A DNA stretch of 38,358 nucleotides from SIG78 sp045533055 (lineage in GTDB: Bacteria; Verrucomicrobiota; Lentisphaeria; Victivallales; Victivallaceae). The stretch's first letter is position 1; every line of letters starts with the position of its first letter. The position numbers and the translations under genes are program-made. Under the pieces are notes generated by a model. It saw only the letters and a list, made by a program, of their open reading frames with translations, had not been told where the DNA came from and ran no database searches. Shown piece by piece: positions 8,078-18,272 of this stretch. The stretch lies in NCBI GenBank assembly GCA_045533055.1, contig JAZSHD010000242.1, positions 1 to 38,358 on the forward strand, given 5' to 3'.

Positions 8078-8922
8078 TTATTTTTCTCCTCAAAAATGGA
8101 TGAATCATCATCCGGCATGATCTCTGTACCACGCTCAAAATTATTGTTTTTCATGAGTTCCAGCAGCTGGATAACATATTTGAAGCCCCCCGGCTTTACA
8201 GCTATACTGAAATAAAGCTGCGAAGAATTGAGCTTCTGCAATTCCAATGCCATTAAAGAGAGTGATTCCATCGCCCTGCCGGGTCGACGCAAATCCACGA
8301 TCTTTTTATCGTCCAGCAACATAAAGCGAATACCGTCTTTATCCAGCTCTGCAAGGACAGGTTGTTTGGCACTGTTACTGTGAACAACATATTTCATCAC
8401 CCGGCTGCGCTGCTGACGGTTTGTCTCTTTTTCTTTAACGATTTTATTCAACTCAAGAAGCTGTTTTTTCAAATCTTCAATTACTTTTTTCCGGAGAGTT
8501 ACGCTTTTCTCCAATTCAGAATATTCTGTTTTCAGCTGTTTATACTGTTCTTCTTTGAGTTGCAGTGAAGTTGTAAGTGTATCCAATTTAACTTGATCTG
8601 CTTTCAGGATTTTCTGCAGCTCAAGCTTTCGCCTCTGAATCTCTTCCGGGGAGAGCTTTTTCAAATCTTCGATTTCCTTATCCAGCTTTTTCTGGCTGTC
8701 ACGCAAAACTTGCAGTTTGTTCTTAAGCTCCGCCAATTCCTTTTGCAGCTCTTTTACACTTTCACTGGATTTATTGGCATCTTGGGCTGTTGGGATCTTG
8801 CTGGTGATCATCATCAACACCAGCAGCAGCACCACCAGAAACATGATCCCGGTGATGGAGGTAATAATATCCTGAAATGAAAACAGCGATATTGCCGAGC
8901 CTTCGGTGCCTTTACGAGCCAT
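8074..8922 (-). CDS. ExbD/MotB-like one-TM coiled-coil protein A
   Basis: This 282-residue protein has one N-terminal TM helix (about 21-40) preceded by SLFSFQDIITSITG. D18 sits where ExbD (FIDVM) and MotB (ADFM) carry the essential proton-carrying Asp. A long Lys/Glu-rich coiled coil (about 50-170) follows, then a C-terminal domain with RPGRAMESLSLMALEL and a GTEIMPDDDSS tail shared with protein B. The coiled coil should project into the periplasm, making a tall rod unlike the short tail of ExbD. It lies 7 nt after the MotA-like gene and overlaps protein B by 4 nt. This strict order fits a MotA-like ring with a heteromeric A/B plug. Confidence 0.72.
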   Translation of the reverse strand: MARKGTEGSAISLFSFQDIITSITGIMFLVVLLLVLMMITSKIPTAQDANKSSESVKELQKELAELKNKLQVLRDSQKKLDKEIEDLKKLSPEEIQRRKLELQKILKADQVKLDTLTTSLQLKEEQYKQLKTEYSELEKSVTLRKKVIEDLKKQLLELNKIVKEKETNRQQRSRVMKYVVHSNSAKQPVLAELDKDGIRFMLLDDKKIVDLRRPGRAMESLSLMALELQKLNSSQLYFSIAVKPGGFKYVIQLLELMKNNNFERGTEIMPDDDSSIFEEKNK

Positions 8923-8929
8923 ATTGCAA

Positions 8930-9781
8930 TCAGATCTCTTCAGTTAAATTGATGTTTTTCATCTTGGCAACAATGTTTCGGTTGCAGTAATCTGCACATT
9001 CATCCATAAACAACTCTTCCTGATTGTTTACAAACTTGGCAAAAAGCTGTACGATCAATGCCAGGACCAATGCGATCAAGGTTGTTTCAAACGCAACCGA
9101 AAGACCGCCGGTAACGCCACCAAGAGCAGCTTTGAGTTCTTCAATATCAGCTCCCTTTGCTACAACTTTACCAAAGCCGCCCACCGCATCGGACAAACCG
9201 ATAACTGTACCGATAAACCCCAATACCGGAATTGCCCAGATAAAGCCGTTAAGAATAGTGTAGCTGTTGGCCAGATAATCTTCGTCATTGCTGGCCTGTC
9301 CGGCAAGACATTCTGATACCCCCGTTACATTGCCCAGATTTTTCAAATTGCTCAAAGCCAAATCGATCCGGTCAAGCAAAGCGTAGCTGCTGGGCTGATC
9401 GACCTGCAGATAAATACGGTCAAGGATTTCCCGGGCAGTTCGCGGAGAAAGCACAAAATTCGGATCCTCCGGCAGAATATCCAGCTCAAACGCCTTACGC
9501 TGATTTTTCAACTTCAGCATTTTTACTGCTAAAATAGCAATCGACCAGAAGGTCAGAAAAACCGTATAATAGGGCAAGCTGGAACGGTTGGCAGAACCGC
9601 CATGAAAAAACATATCGATCAAAGTTATATCTTTGCCGTAAAACGGAATTAAAAGCGAATAAAACAATATGGTCAGCAATATTCCGATAATACAGGTAAA
9701 AACATAGTTTACCATGGTAAGTTTTTTGCTTTTGAATCCGCACATCCGTTCAATATCATTGCGGGCGTAAGATAATTTCAT
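8930..9781 (-). CDS. MotA/TolQ/ExbB-family ion-channel protein
   Basis: The 283-residue protein has four TM helices (about 24-46, 70-88, 177-197, 224-250) and a cytoplasmic domain between TM2 and TM3. The TM3 core IPVLGFIGTVIGLSDAVGGF and the TM4 core GGLSVAFETTLIALVLAL are the family signature (P-x-LGxxGTVxG and G-x-A-x-TTxxAL). Family members form pentamers around the TM helices of MotB, ExbD or TolR and convert proton or sodium flow into rotation or force. Two candidate partners follow directly. In a ten-gene set with a GTPase, this is the predicted power unit, as in the ZorA/ZorB defence stator, though the other Zorya genes are absent. Confidence 0.9.
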   Translation of the reverse strand: MKLSYARNDIERMCGFKSKKLTMVNYVFTCIIGILLTILFYSLLIPFYGKDITLIDMFFHGGSANRSSLPYYTVFLTFWSIAILAVKMLKLKNQRKAFELDILPEDPNFVLSPRTAREILDRIYLQVDQPSSYALLDRIDLALSNLKNLGNVTGVSECLAGQASNDEDYLANSYTILNGFIWAIPVLGFIGTVIGLSDAVGGFGKVVAKGADIEELKAALGGVTGGLSVAFETTLIALVLALIVQLFAKFVNNQEELFMDECADYCNRNIVAKMKNINLTEEI

Positions 9782-9812
9782 AATATGTTCCTCTTATTTT
9801 GATTATATGTTT

Positions 9813-10724
9813 TTATGACAAACGATAAATACCGTACAGTAAAAGCACGCTTAAAACTGTTACGGCATAAAAACCCAACACTGCCATCAGTGATGCTGCT
9901 CCGGGACGCAATTTGCAGTTCCCCATCAAATTCATCCGCAGCGAAAGGATTATATTGCTGCTGAAGAATATCAGCGGCAGCAGGGCAACAGTTACAACTG
10001 CACACATTTGCGATACACTCATTGTAAACAGTTTTTTGTTGAATATGAAAATTGTTCCGTTCAGCAATACACTTATAACACCAATATTCATCATGCCATG
10101 CATGGCACTGAGAAAATCTGCCTCCGCTGCATTGCCTTCCCTTTTTTGAGTCGCAATCATCCGGAGCATGGTATTGCCCAGCCAGAAGAGGGCTCCCGAA
10201 AGCAAAATAACTATCAGGCAGCGGATACAGAGGGCAAGTTTGGAAATATTGTAACAGCTGCCGAACAGCAGACACCCAAACAACCCGAACAACAGACCCA
10301 ACACAGCTGCCGCAGCTGAAGCTGCAAGCATGGTGTTGCTGCTGTACTGGTTTAACCGGTGCAGATAGCCTCCACCATTGCCGAGAGAGGCTATAACATT
10401 TAAAAGTATATCGCCAAAACCGATTTTTTCCGGAAAATCTTCAACATCGTCATCGTCTTCCGCTGCGGAAAAATTTGACATTACAGGCTGGGGATATGCC
10501 GCAGGAGGAGGTGGTGCCGGGGCTGTGTGATCCTGGGCTTGAGATGCCGCTTTTTCCGGCACGATCAACCCCAATGCAGTTTGAGCCGATTGCCATGCAA
10601 CTTTATCAGCTGAAACCTCATCGCTCATGCGTAATTTGCCTTGATTCAGCATAACTATCAGGGTTTGCCGTTCAAACGGCCCCATGATAATATTATTCTG
10701 ACGGATGTAAAATTTTTTTACCAT
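9813..10724 (-). CDS. GYF_2-domain multi-TM protein
   Basis: This 303-residue protein starts with a GYF_2 (DUF4339-type) domain at about 5-52: the YIRQNNIIMGPFERQTL pattern, a methionine-rich helix, then W44. A Pro/Ala linker (APAPPPPAAYPQP, about 68-80) and an acidic patch (EDDDDVED) follow, then five predicted TM helices (about 131-155, 163-187, 210-228, 236-260, 276-300). GYF domains usually bind proline-rich peptides; the ligands of bacterial GYF_2 domains are largely unknown. The GTPase five genes earlier in the operon also starts with a GYF_2 domain, so the domain probably recruits both to a shared partner. It lies 11 nt after the large coiled-coil gene and 31 nt before the MotA-like gene. 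Confidence 0.75.
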   Translation of the reverse strand: MVKKFYIRQNNIIMGPFERQTLIVMLNQGKLRMSDEVSADKVAWQSAQTALGLIVPEKAASQAQDHTAPAPPPPAAYPQPVMSNFSAAEDDDDVEDFPEKIGFGDILLNVIASLGNGGGYLHRLNQYSSNTMLAASAAAAVLGLLFGLFGCLLFGSCYNISKLALCIRCLIVILLSGALFWLGNTMLRMIATQKREGNAAEADFLSAMHGMMNIGVISVLLNGTIFIFNKKLFTMSVSQMCAVVTVALLPLIFFSSNIILSLRMNLMGNCKLRPGAASLMAVLGFYAVTVLSVLLLYGIYRLS

Positions 10725-10735
10725 AGCTTGTTCTT

Positions 10736-13700
10736 TCAGCGTTTATTCAAGGGCCAGACTTCCGGCCATGAAATAACATGCACTTTGTTTTTTACTGCAT
10801 CTTTTTTGATTTTATCGGCAAGAGCAGAAGTATTGCGGCCGTCAAATGGAACAAAGAAAACCGAACCGTGCAAAAGCCGTAAATTATGATTTATGAGAGT
10901 TTTACTTTTGGCATCAAGGTTATTGGTTTTATCCAATGCTATCCAGCCTGCCGGGGTGTTGGGGGTAGCGGCAGTGTAGAACCAGAATTCATTTATCACA
11001 TCCTGCCCTGCAAACCAGTGAAGTTTCAGTTGGTTATTGCTGCCTGAAAGTACTATTCCGCCGGGAGTAAGTCCGCGGCTGAGTGCCAGATTATACAGAT
11101 CAACAGATGTTTTTACCGTATTGGCCAACTGTTCCGGGGAAAACTCTTTAAAAAATTTCTTCAGCTTTTTTACCGTGTCAGGATTTTCAGCTGCCACAGA
11201 GGGTATGTACCATTTGTTGTAAAGATGTTTGGCTATTTCATCAAGCTCAAGAATACTTTTATTAACTGCCATCCGGTGAAAATCTGAGGCCAGAGCATAA
11301 ATATCCAGCAAACGCCGTAACATATACGCCCGGGCAAATATATTCATATTTTCGTTATTAACGATTTTATTCATTGGCTCTGTAAGCATTCCCGGCAGTT
11401 GCGACGGCGTTTTGCAACGGCTCAAAGTGCGGAGAATTTCATCCAATACAACTGATTGTTTGGATTTCGGGAAAATCGTTGAAGTTATTTGCATATTTTT
11501 CAACTCTACAAAAGTATCCGGCAGCGGCAATTCCGGAAAACTCCCGGGTTTGTAAGAAATCTTATTATCTTTACTTTTTACCAGCAGGGGCAGAAATTTA
11601 CCTTCAGCTCCGGGCGAAAGCATCACGCTTATTGCAATAGCTTTGGGGATTCGCGAAGTACGGCTCTTATCCACTTGGGGCTTTTCTGCAGAATAAAAAT
11701 ACCACGGTATGTTATCAGCATCAACAAAAGCCAATTCATAACAGTTATAAAGAGCCGAAAGTTCTGAGCGGAGCTGGTTGAGTGCATCCACAAATTTGAC
11801 ATTGAAGTATTTATCCGGCAGAAGTCGGGTTATATCCCGGACAAAACAGTTATTGCCTATATTGTACTGCATTTCGTTGAGAGCTCTTTCCAATTCAGCA
11901 TGAGTTTTGTAAATTGCCAGACCAGAGCCGCCCGCCAGCGAGAGCGAGTTGTAAATATTGCTGAGGGTCGGACGCCACACTGTTGCCGCCAGATCCGGGG
12001 CATCTGCGGGCAATCTTTTCAGCGCATCAAAATATTCAGTGAAATTCTTTGGTGTGTACAACGACGCAATCAGCTGACGCCGGTAACTGATGTTTTTCAA
12101 TTCATTCAGCAACGCCTTGCCCTGTTCCTGCACAAGGGTATTGCGGGTTTTCCGGATATTGGCTGTAACTTTCTGCGAATTGTTTGTAAGATTCTGCATA
12201 AAATTCATAACACCTGTAATGCGGTGCTGCACATCGCTTAAAGGTATCTCTTGTCGGGCAAGCATAGCCTGACATTCAGAAAGTGTTTGCAGGCACTTTT
12301 GCTGTTGGGCAATGAATTCTTTATCAAGTTTCTGCTGGGTATCAAACTCAAGTCGGCGTACGGCAAAGTCAAGCTTCTGCCGCCGGTCTGCAAGTTCGGC
12401 AGGCAATCTTTCTGCTTTCAGCTCATCAAGCGATTTTTGAATTTCTTTAAGCTCTTCCAAACGGGGAGAGGGACTTTTCAGCAATTTTTCAGCATTGCTC
12501 AACAGATTGTCTGTTTGCTTTTCCAAATCATTTTGAGCGTTTATAGCTTTTTCCGCTTCCATACGCAATGCAGTAAGGTTGCCAAATTGCAGCAGAATGG
12601 GATTTTTCTTTTTGATTTCTTCATGCAGCTTGATCACCCCATTGAAATTCCCGTTTGCCATCAGTCCCTGCATTGATTTCTGGTAACTCAAAAATGTTCG
12701 TGTGCTTTGAATTATGTGGAATGTCGCTGCTGCCAACAGCACAATTATCACTACTCCGAAGACACTGTATATGATTTTCCGGGTATGTTTGCGGCCGCTT
12801 TCAAGCAGATATTCTTCCCGGCGGTTCATTACCAGCTGGGTCAGGCGTCTATCCAGCGGAATATCTGTTTTCTGCAACGATAAATAGATATTTTCCACCA
12901 GCGTATAATCTGCATGGGTATCAAGCAAATGGTTCAGTTCTGCAAGTTTTTCGGCATGAAGACGCTCGGTGTTCCGCCTCATTGTTTCATCATTTATATA
13001 GTTTCTGACTTCCGCAACAGCCTGTTCCGCTTCCGCATCAGGGGTGTAAAGCGGATTGGTGATCATCATATCATATTCCCGCAGGCGTTCAGATATAAGT
13101 TCAAAATTCTGAGTACTGTATGCCGAGAACAACTCTGTAAGTTTCTTTTCCAGATCTTTTTTGAGCACTTCCTGCTGATACTTGCGTACATAAGGCTGGA
13201 GTTTTTCCAACTCTGCCGGCGGAACAGGTTTCAACAGCTGCGGATCCGATAGAGCCATATAGATTTGCGAAAGCTTTTCTCCTGCATTCTCCTGAATCGC
13301 AATATCAGCTTCTTTTTGCAGATCCTTTACCCACTGATGTTCCACGCTGGCAAGGTTGGAACGCCAAATCTGATCGTCAGCCGGGGCATTGCTGAGGATC
13401 GCCCGCAACAGTTTCAGTTTGTCCCTGGTTGTTCCTGTCCGGGCTGTTTTACGCCAACGCAACAGCAAATCTTTGAGTATTTCTTCTTTGCCATCCGGAG
13501 CTTGAGTAAGTTTTTCAAGTGCAGGGCGGTCTATATCAGGAGCTGTAACATATCCGTAGAGCCGGCACAACTCCTGATAGCGGTTGAATGTTCCCTGGGG
13601 CAGCATTAGTTTTTCTGCTCTTTCGCTTAAACTCGGCTGCATATCACGGTTCAGTCGTTGAGCATCAATCAAAAGTCCTTTATCGATAAGCTGGCGGCAT

Positions 13701-13837
13701 TCTGTAAGTTTGCTGTTGATTTCCCGGCAAGCCTGCGAATAGATCACAGCTGCCTGACGGATGTTGGGGTTATCACTGTGATCGTTTCCGGAAAGATACT
13801 GTTTTATCGCTGAAAGTGCTTCATCTATCTTACTCAT
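10736..13837 (-). CDS. Large one-TM coiled-coil protein of the GTPase/VWA system
   Basis: I do not recognise a named domain in this 1033-residue protein. Residues 1-350 are helical, charged and without membrane segments, so probably cytoplasmic. One TM helix (about 355-376, YSVFGVVIIVLLAAATFHII) follows basic RKHTRK. The part after it starts with a long coiled coil (about 380-590) and ends in a mixed, likely periplasmic, domain (about 600-1033) with GLTPGGIVLSGS and LLHGSVFFVPFDGRN. It is the longest gene of the operon, 3 nt after the GAP1-like gene. Its topology suggests a scaffold linking the cytoplasmic GTPase to periplasmic parts. It could instead be an effector, but I see no nuclease, protease or deaminase motif. 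Confidence 0.8.
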   Translation of the reverse strand: MSKIDEALSAIKQYLSGNDHSDNPNIRQAAVIYSQACREINSKLTECRQLIDKGLLIDAQRLNRDMQPSLSERAEKLMLPQGTFNRYQELCRLYGYVTAPDIDRPALEKLTQAPDGKEEILKDLLLRWRKTARTGTTRDKLKLLRAILSNAPADDQIWRSNLASVEHQWVKDLQKEADIAIQENAGEKLSQIYMALSDPQLLKPVPPAELEKLQPYVRKYQQEVLKKDLEKKLTELFSAYSTQNFELISERLREYDMMITNPLYTPDAEAEQAVAEVRNYINDETMRRNTERLHAEKLAELNHLLDTHADYTLVENIYLSLQKTDIPLDRRLTQLVMNRREEYLLESGRKHTRKIIYSVFGVVIIVLLAAATFHIIQSTRTFLSYQKSMQGLMANGNFNGVIKLHEEIKKKNPILLQFGNLTALRMEAEKAINAQNDLEKQTDNLLSNAEKLLKSPSPRLEELKEIQKSLDELKAERLPAELADRRQKLDFAVRRLEFDTQQKLDKEFIAQQQKCLQTLSECQAMLARQEIPLSDVQHRITGVMNFMQNLTNNSQKVTANIRKTRNTLVQEQGKALLNELKNISYRRQLIASLYTPKNFTEYFDALKRLPADAPDLAATVWRPTLSNIYNSLSLAGGSGLAIYKTHAELERALNEMQYNIGNNCFVRDITRLLPDKYFNVKFVDALNQLRSELSALYNCYELAFVDADNIPWYFYSAEKPQVDKSRTSRIPKAIAISVMLSPGAEGKFLPLLVKSKDNKISYKPGSFPELPLPDTFVELKNMQITSTIFPKSKQSVVLDEILRTLSRCKTPSQLPGMLTEPMNKIVNNENMNIFARAYMLRRLLDIYALASDFHRMAVNKSILELDEIAKHLYNKWYIPSVAAENPDTVKKLKKFFKEFSPEQLANTVKTSVDLYNLALSRGLTPGGIVLSGSNNQLKLHWFAGQDVINEFWFYTAATPNTPAGWIALDKTNNLDAKSKTLINHNLRLLHGSVFFVPFDGRNTSALADKIKKDAVKNKVHVISWPEVWPLNKR

Positions 13838-13840
13838 TAT

Positions 13841-16411
13841 TTATTCTCCCTCCATATTGGGTGAGACTACTTCAAAATTTATTTTTTTGTTGATAGCTTT
13901 GCTTAAAGCCGCAATCTTTTTGGCATCTATCTCGCTGGGGGTTGTTTCCCACGACTCCCCGGCGGCGGTCATCATTGCTTTCAGTTTTTTTGCAATATCC
14001 GGGTGAATGTTGCCTGCTGTAACAAGCATCCGGTTTCCCACAGTCTTTATTTTTTCGCTGACTGCATCAAATTTTTTATATTGAGCAAAGAGTTTAGCCC
14101 GGTTTTGCTGGAATTTTTCCAAACCCGCAATTTTCGCTTTCCACTTTTCATTGTACGCTGACAGCAGACGGCGCTTCCTTGGATCCAAATGATGAGAAGT
14201 TAATGAGGCGAACAACTTCTCTGAAAAATTCTTTAATTCAACTGTTTCTACATAAGTTTTTTCCGACACATTGAAAAACTCATTCAGAAATGTATTGAAG
14301 AGATTATTTACCAATTCCATGTCGCCTTCATTGGCTTTTGCCTGCAGTTCGGTCATATAGGCTCTGATCGCTTTTTCGCTTCGAGGCTCTGCCTTGGTCT
14401 TGGCGACAGCGGATAATTGCTTTTTCAGAACACTGGTTATTTCATTGGATTTTCTGTAGAATTTCACTGCTTGATTCCAATCTTTCAAATAAAATGAACA
14501 GGTTTGAAAGGTTGCCAGAGGGTAGTTCCCAATATTGACCCGGATAAAAATAAGCATGGATTTTTCAATTTTGCTGGGAATATACTTCAGCAAATCATTT
14601 CCGGAGATTATCACTGTTCCGGGGGTAATCAGTTTGGTATAATTCTGATCAAACTGATTTTTCCATACATAAACCTTATTACGGGTCCGGAAATAGATAC
14701 TGCCGATCCGGTGGAACTCCGGCATGATGCAATCAGACCGATTACCGGTATAGGTTGAGGCTTGCAAAGTCTTTTTATCTCCGGAAAGCTTGAGCATAAG
14801 GTGCGGCACATCAGTTATTTCTCCGCGAACCGGCTGTAAGGGTAATACTCCTGTTGAAGCCGCTCTGATATACACCTCTGTACCATGGCTGTTTTTTTCA
14901 ACAAAATTACTGTTATTTACTTCTCCGGTGCCAATTTTATGCATTACCGGATAAAACTCGATTGCTTCATGAAGTTCTTTCGGTAAGTGAACCCTTATGT
15001 TTTGAGCTGAAGTCGAGGCAAGGTTGAACTCCGAGAACAGTGACCACGCCGCTTGCAGCGGCAAGGCTGCTGCATTTATCCGCAATGCGGGGGTGTTGAA
15101 TAAGCTGCCTTGTATCCGGGACGGCTTTTCCGGCAAAACATGTTTGGGTTTTGTTGTTTTTACCGGCTGCCGTGCAGGATCAGAGGCAACTTTTTTTACC
15201 GTTGCCGGTTTTTGTTCTGCCGGTTTTTGTGCTGGCAATACAGATACGGCCGATTGGCCGGGCTGTTGCGGACCGGACTGCGGTTTTTCAATCCGTACAG
15301 AGGCTGCTTCCACAGCCGGCTTGTTGTTTTTGATTTTTTCCGGAGATTTGGTTTTACCGGGAACATCATAAAGCAGCAAACTGGCAATGGCAGCTGCGAT
15401 TACTGCTGCCGCTGCCGCAAAAACAAATTTTTTGTAACTGCCTTCCGGTGGCGGCGGCGGTACAGTTATCTCTACAGGTTCCTCTTTGAGCATTTCCTTG
15501 ACCGGAACTGGCGGCAGTCCGCTGTCTGCAAGAATTTTTATAGTATGCTGGGTAAGCGATTGTTCGGTCGTTTTCTGGAAAAACTCCGGCTGTTTTCCTG
15601 TGCAGGCACACTCGTAAATATCCGGGTAATTATCCGTAAACGGCAAATCGTTTTCCTGCCCCAGCTCGATAATATCGTTCTTATGAAATCTGCGGAGATT
15701 GCTCACCAGCGGCGAAAAATCCGGCACCATCCGCAAAAAACAATCCACTGAGGCAGTGCTGCTGCCGAAATAGGTGCTGAAGGTAAAATAATTGCGTAAA
15801 TTTTTGTTCAGCAACGCACAAACTTCCATTACCAGATTCAGCAGTACATCACAGGGTGTTCCTGCCGGATAGATCAAATACAACGGTTTATCCGGATTTT
15901 CGCGAAATCTTTCTGCTGTGTAGGCGGCAAATCCTGCATGGCCGGATAATTCAGCCCAGGTTCTGGCTGGCAATGATCCTACTTGCAGGCACACCGGTAC
16001 TTTACGGAATGGCAACATCATAGGTTCTTCGGTGTATTCACTCCGGAACATGTCCGGCTTGAAAAACAAGCCCGCCACTCCGCCGGAAAGATTTTCCAAT
16101 TCTTCAGCTGATTCAAAAAGTAAATGATGGGCTATTTTATTGTTTCGCTGACTGTAATCAAGCCCGTTTGGGGCAACCCGGCCGGCAATGTGCAGCTGTT
16201 GGTTGCCGTAACGCATTTTTATATAGTAGCAGCTGGGGGGATTAAGTATAGGTAGAAAGGTATTATCGCGGAGTGTAAAATTATATCCGCTCAAATTTTC
16301 CAACGGCACGATCAGGTTCGGGGGCATGCCTTCTGACATTGCCGCCGTTGCAAAACCCGATCTGCCGGGAATCAGTCCTTTGGGAACCGATGTGTATATC
16401 AATTCATACAT
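13841..16411 (-). CDS. GAP1-like GTPase-associated protein with a TM helix
   Basis: The 856-residue protein opens with MYELIYTSVPKGLIPGRSGF and continues with GMPPN, LENLSGYNF, GLDYSQRNNKIAHHL and TFSTYFGSS. I recall this as the GAP1-N2 domain of GTPase-associated proteins in predicted conflict systems. The N-domain fills about 1-310. A run of five prolines (318-322) and a TM helix (about 328-348) follow, then a long Lys/Pro/Gln linker and a C-terminal region with helical segments. It lies 9 nt after the GTPase gene, its expected partner. The name means GTPase-associated; whether it activates GTP hydrolysis is unknown. Fusion of GAP1-N2 to a membrane anchor would bring the GTPase to the envelope. 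The polyproline run beside the membrane is a possible ligand for the GYF_2 domains of two neighbours. Confidence 0.75.
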   Translation of the reverse strand: MYELIYTSVPKGLIPGRSGFATAAMSEGMPPNLIVPLENLSGYNFTLRDNTFLPILNPPSCYYIKMRYGNQQLHIAGRVAPNGLDYSQRNNKIAHHLLFESAEELENLSGGVAGLFFKPDMFRSEYTEEPMMLPFRKVPVCLQVGSLPARTWAELSGHAGFAAYTAERFRENPDKPLYLIYPAGTPCDVLLNLVMEVCALLNKNLRNYFTFSTYFGSSTASVDCFLRMVPDFSPLVSNLRRFHKNDIIELGQENDLPFTDNYPDIYECACTGKQPEFFQKTTEQSLTQHTIKILADSGLPPVPVKEMLKEEPVEITVPPPPPEGSYKKFVFAAAAAVIAAAIASLLLYDVPGKTKSPEKIKNNKPAVEAASVRIEKPQSGPQQPGQSAVSVLPAQKPAEQKPATVKKVASDPARQPVKTTKPKHVLPEKPSRIQGSLFNTPALRINAAALPLQAAWSLFSEFNLASTSAQNIRVHLPKELHEAIEFYPVMHKIGTGEVNNSNFVEKNSHGTEVYIRAASTGVLPLQPVRGEITDVPHLMLKLSGDKKTLQASTYTGNRSDCIMPEFHRIGSIYFRTRNKVYVWKNQFDQNYTKLITPGTVIISGNDLLKYIPSKIEKSMLIFIRVNIGNYPLATFQTCSFYLKDWNQAVKFYRKSNEITSVLKKQLSAVAKTKAEPRSEKAIRAYMTELQAKANEGDMELVNNLFNTFLNEFFNVSEKTYVETVELKNFSEKLFASLTSHHLDPRKRRLLSAYNEKWKAKIAGLEKFQQNRAKLFAQYKKFDAVSEKIKTVGNRMLVTAGNIHPDIAKKLKAMMTAAGESWETTPSEIDAKKIAALSKAINKKINFEVVSPNMEGE

Positions 16412-16420
16412 ATATCAATC

Positions 16421-18256
16421 TCAATTCCAAAGATCATTGTCTGTATTTTTTTCTCCGTCAAAGATACTGCTGCTTCTGTGCCGCACAACCATCGGTAACT
16501 GATAGGTTTTGCCGTTTATGGTTATTACTGCTCCAGAATAATTGGCCGGCAGTCTGACTAAATGACCATCGACCGGATGATCAAACATTAAATAATCTTC
16601 TACTATTTTTACATCCAGACTATCAGTTGCCGCCGGGGTAGGTGCTATATCAATGAGATTATTTTCTGCCAGCAAAGTGAAAAACGGTTCCTCGGCCCAA
16701 ATCGGATTCACCCTTTCCGGAATCACTCCCAGCTGACCGGAATTTGACGAGCTTGCCAGACAGCCGAAACTGCTGAAAGGTACAAAGAATACTTTTTCAA
16801 AAAAGCCTTCAGCTATACTCACCAGCTCCGGCACATATTGCAGCAGGAGTTCCCGCAGGGTAAAGGAAACATCCAGTATTGTGTTCTTCTGCCACATTGC
16901 CGAAAGTTTCCCTGGAATACGCTCAAGCATATTGTATTTTTCCAGCGGCAGACCCAGTAAATCCAGCCAGGCATCCAGTTTACCGGCAGCTATCACCAGC
17001 GGTATATCGCATTGAGAGTCAGTTCCCAAATTCCGGTGGCGGCGGATTCTGGCAATCATTTCCGACAACAGTTTTGTCTGTTCGTAAACATGTTTATCGG
17101 TTTTCAGCTGCGGTTCGTCCTGGTTGCATTTTTCACGCAGAATTGCGTCGTTAAGCGGGTCGAAAATAAAGATTATGCCATCAGAACATGCCAAGTGCCT
17201 GGTTCCCGGATTGCTCATGTTGTCGGCACCAGGTTCAAACTGCTCTCCGGCATTGTCGTAAAAGATTATGTTGCAATCTTCTTTGCCTTCGCAGCTGGAG
17301 AGATATTTCAGCTCATAAACGAAGGGTTTAGGCAGATGCACCGGTATATTGTCAAGCTCAACAACATTTACAAAATCATCCCCGGTCTGCTGCGTTTTTG
17401 GCAATACAGCCACATCAGCACGGCGGGAAGAGTGGAATATTGTTTCTTCATAACTGTCCAAAACCCGATTCAGTTCCGGATCAACATCCAGCAGGGTACA
17501 GGCAAAATTATTGGCAAAAGAGCGGCGCATTTTGTTCAGCAATGTTGCCAGATAATAAGACTTTCCGCTGGAGGGGGCTCCCACCAGTGAAAAATAAAAA
17601 TTCTTTTCATCAATAACTGTCAACGGAATTTTCAATCGGCAGCGGGGGCATGCCACATCAGTACAAACCATGCCCATTTCGTCCAAAGCCTGACCTAAAG
17701 CATTAAATTTTGTGGGGGCAAAACGCTTCATTGCTGTTGGCCCCAATACTTTATCGCCCATCAGCGACGGATGGTTGGCTATGTATATAAGCTGCTCGCT
17801 GTTGAAATGCTGCCAGCAGTGAGGACAGATGACATTGCCGTCGCAATTCGCCCAATCAAAAAAATCTTCCGATTTTTCTTCCCGATTGTTGAGGTCTGTT
17901 GTGTTAATGCTTCCATCACTTGCTACAAAGATTTCGTTGCAGTTTATACATACAATATCTTTGCCCAGCCATGAACTGTCGCCTTCATACTTCTGCCGGC
18001 AGTTCGGGCAGTAAAAAACTGTTCTGCCGGTCGATTCCGATTGTTTGGCCGAGGTCGCCTGCTCTCGACGGCTGAGTTGAGCAGTTTTTTCTTCAATGAT
18101 TTCATTGCGGTCTGCAACGGTTTGCCACGGAGTCCCTTTGCCGGTCGAAACCGGAGTTGTCAGCTCAACTGTGCCGTTGGTCAACATTCCCGCCATTTCT
18201 TCAAGTTGAAAAGGTCCCCGAACTACTCCATCAGTATAAATATAATATTTACTCAT
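16421..18256 (-). CDS. GYF_2 / zinc-ribbon P-loop GTPase
   Basis: The 611-residue protein runs: a GYF_2 domain (about 1-50, YYIYTDGVVRGPFQLEEM, W44); zinc ribbons with C83-x2-C86/C103-x2-C106 and C144-x2-C147/C203-x2-C206; then a GTPase domain. The P-loop is GAPSSGKS (226-233), the G3 motif is DNAG (334-337) after strand NIIFY, and G4 is probably GKLD (425-428). A Gly-Lys-x-Asp G4 is off the N/TKxD consensus but usual for such divergent TRAFAC-like enzymes. No TM helix is visible. I start it at the ATG at 18256, preceded by GGAG; an upstream in-frame start would overlap the previous gene. It is probably the switch of the system: GTP state would control the membrane machine through GAP1 and GYF contacts. 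Confidence 0.85.
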   Translation of the reverse strand: MSKYYIYTDGVVRGPFQLEEMAGMLTNGTVELTTPVSTGKGTPWQTVADRNEIIEEKTAQLSRREQATSAKQSESTGRTVFYCPNCRQKYEGDSSWLGKDIVCINCNEIFVASDGSINTTDLNNREEKSEDFFDWANCDGNVICPHCWQHFNSEQLIYIANHPSLMGDKVLGPTAMKRFAPTKFNALGQALDEMGMVCTDVACPRCRLKIPLTVIDEKNFYFSLVGAPSSGKSYYLATLLNKMRRSFANNFACTLLDVDPELNRVLDSYEETIFHSSRRADVAVLPKTQQTGDDFVNVVELDNIPVHLPKPFVYELKYLSSCEGKEDCNIIFYDNAGEQFEPGADNMSNPGTRHLACSDGIIFIFDPLNDAILREKCNQDEPQLKTDKHVYEQTKLLSEMIARIRRHRNLGTDSQCDIPLVIAAGKLDAWLDLLGLPLEKYNMLERIPGKLSAMWQKNTILDVSFTLRELLLQYVPELVSIAEGFFEKVFFVPFSSFGCLASSSNSGQLGVIPERVNPIWAEEPFFTLLAENNLIDIAPTPAATDSLDVKIVEDYLMFDHPVDGHLVRLPANYSGAVITINGKTYQLPMVVRHRSSSIFDGEKNTDNDLWN

Positions 18257-18272
18257 TATATTGCTCCATATT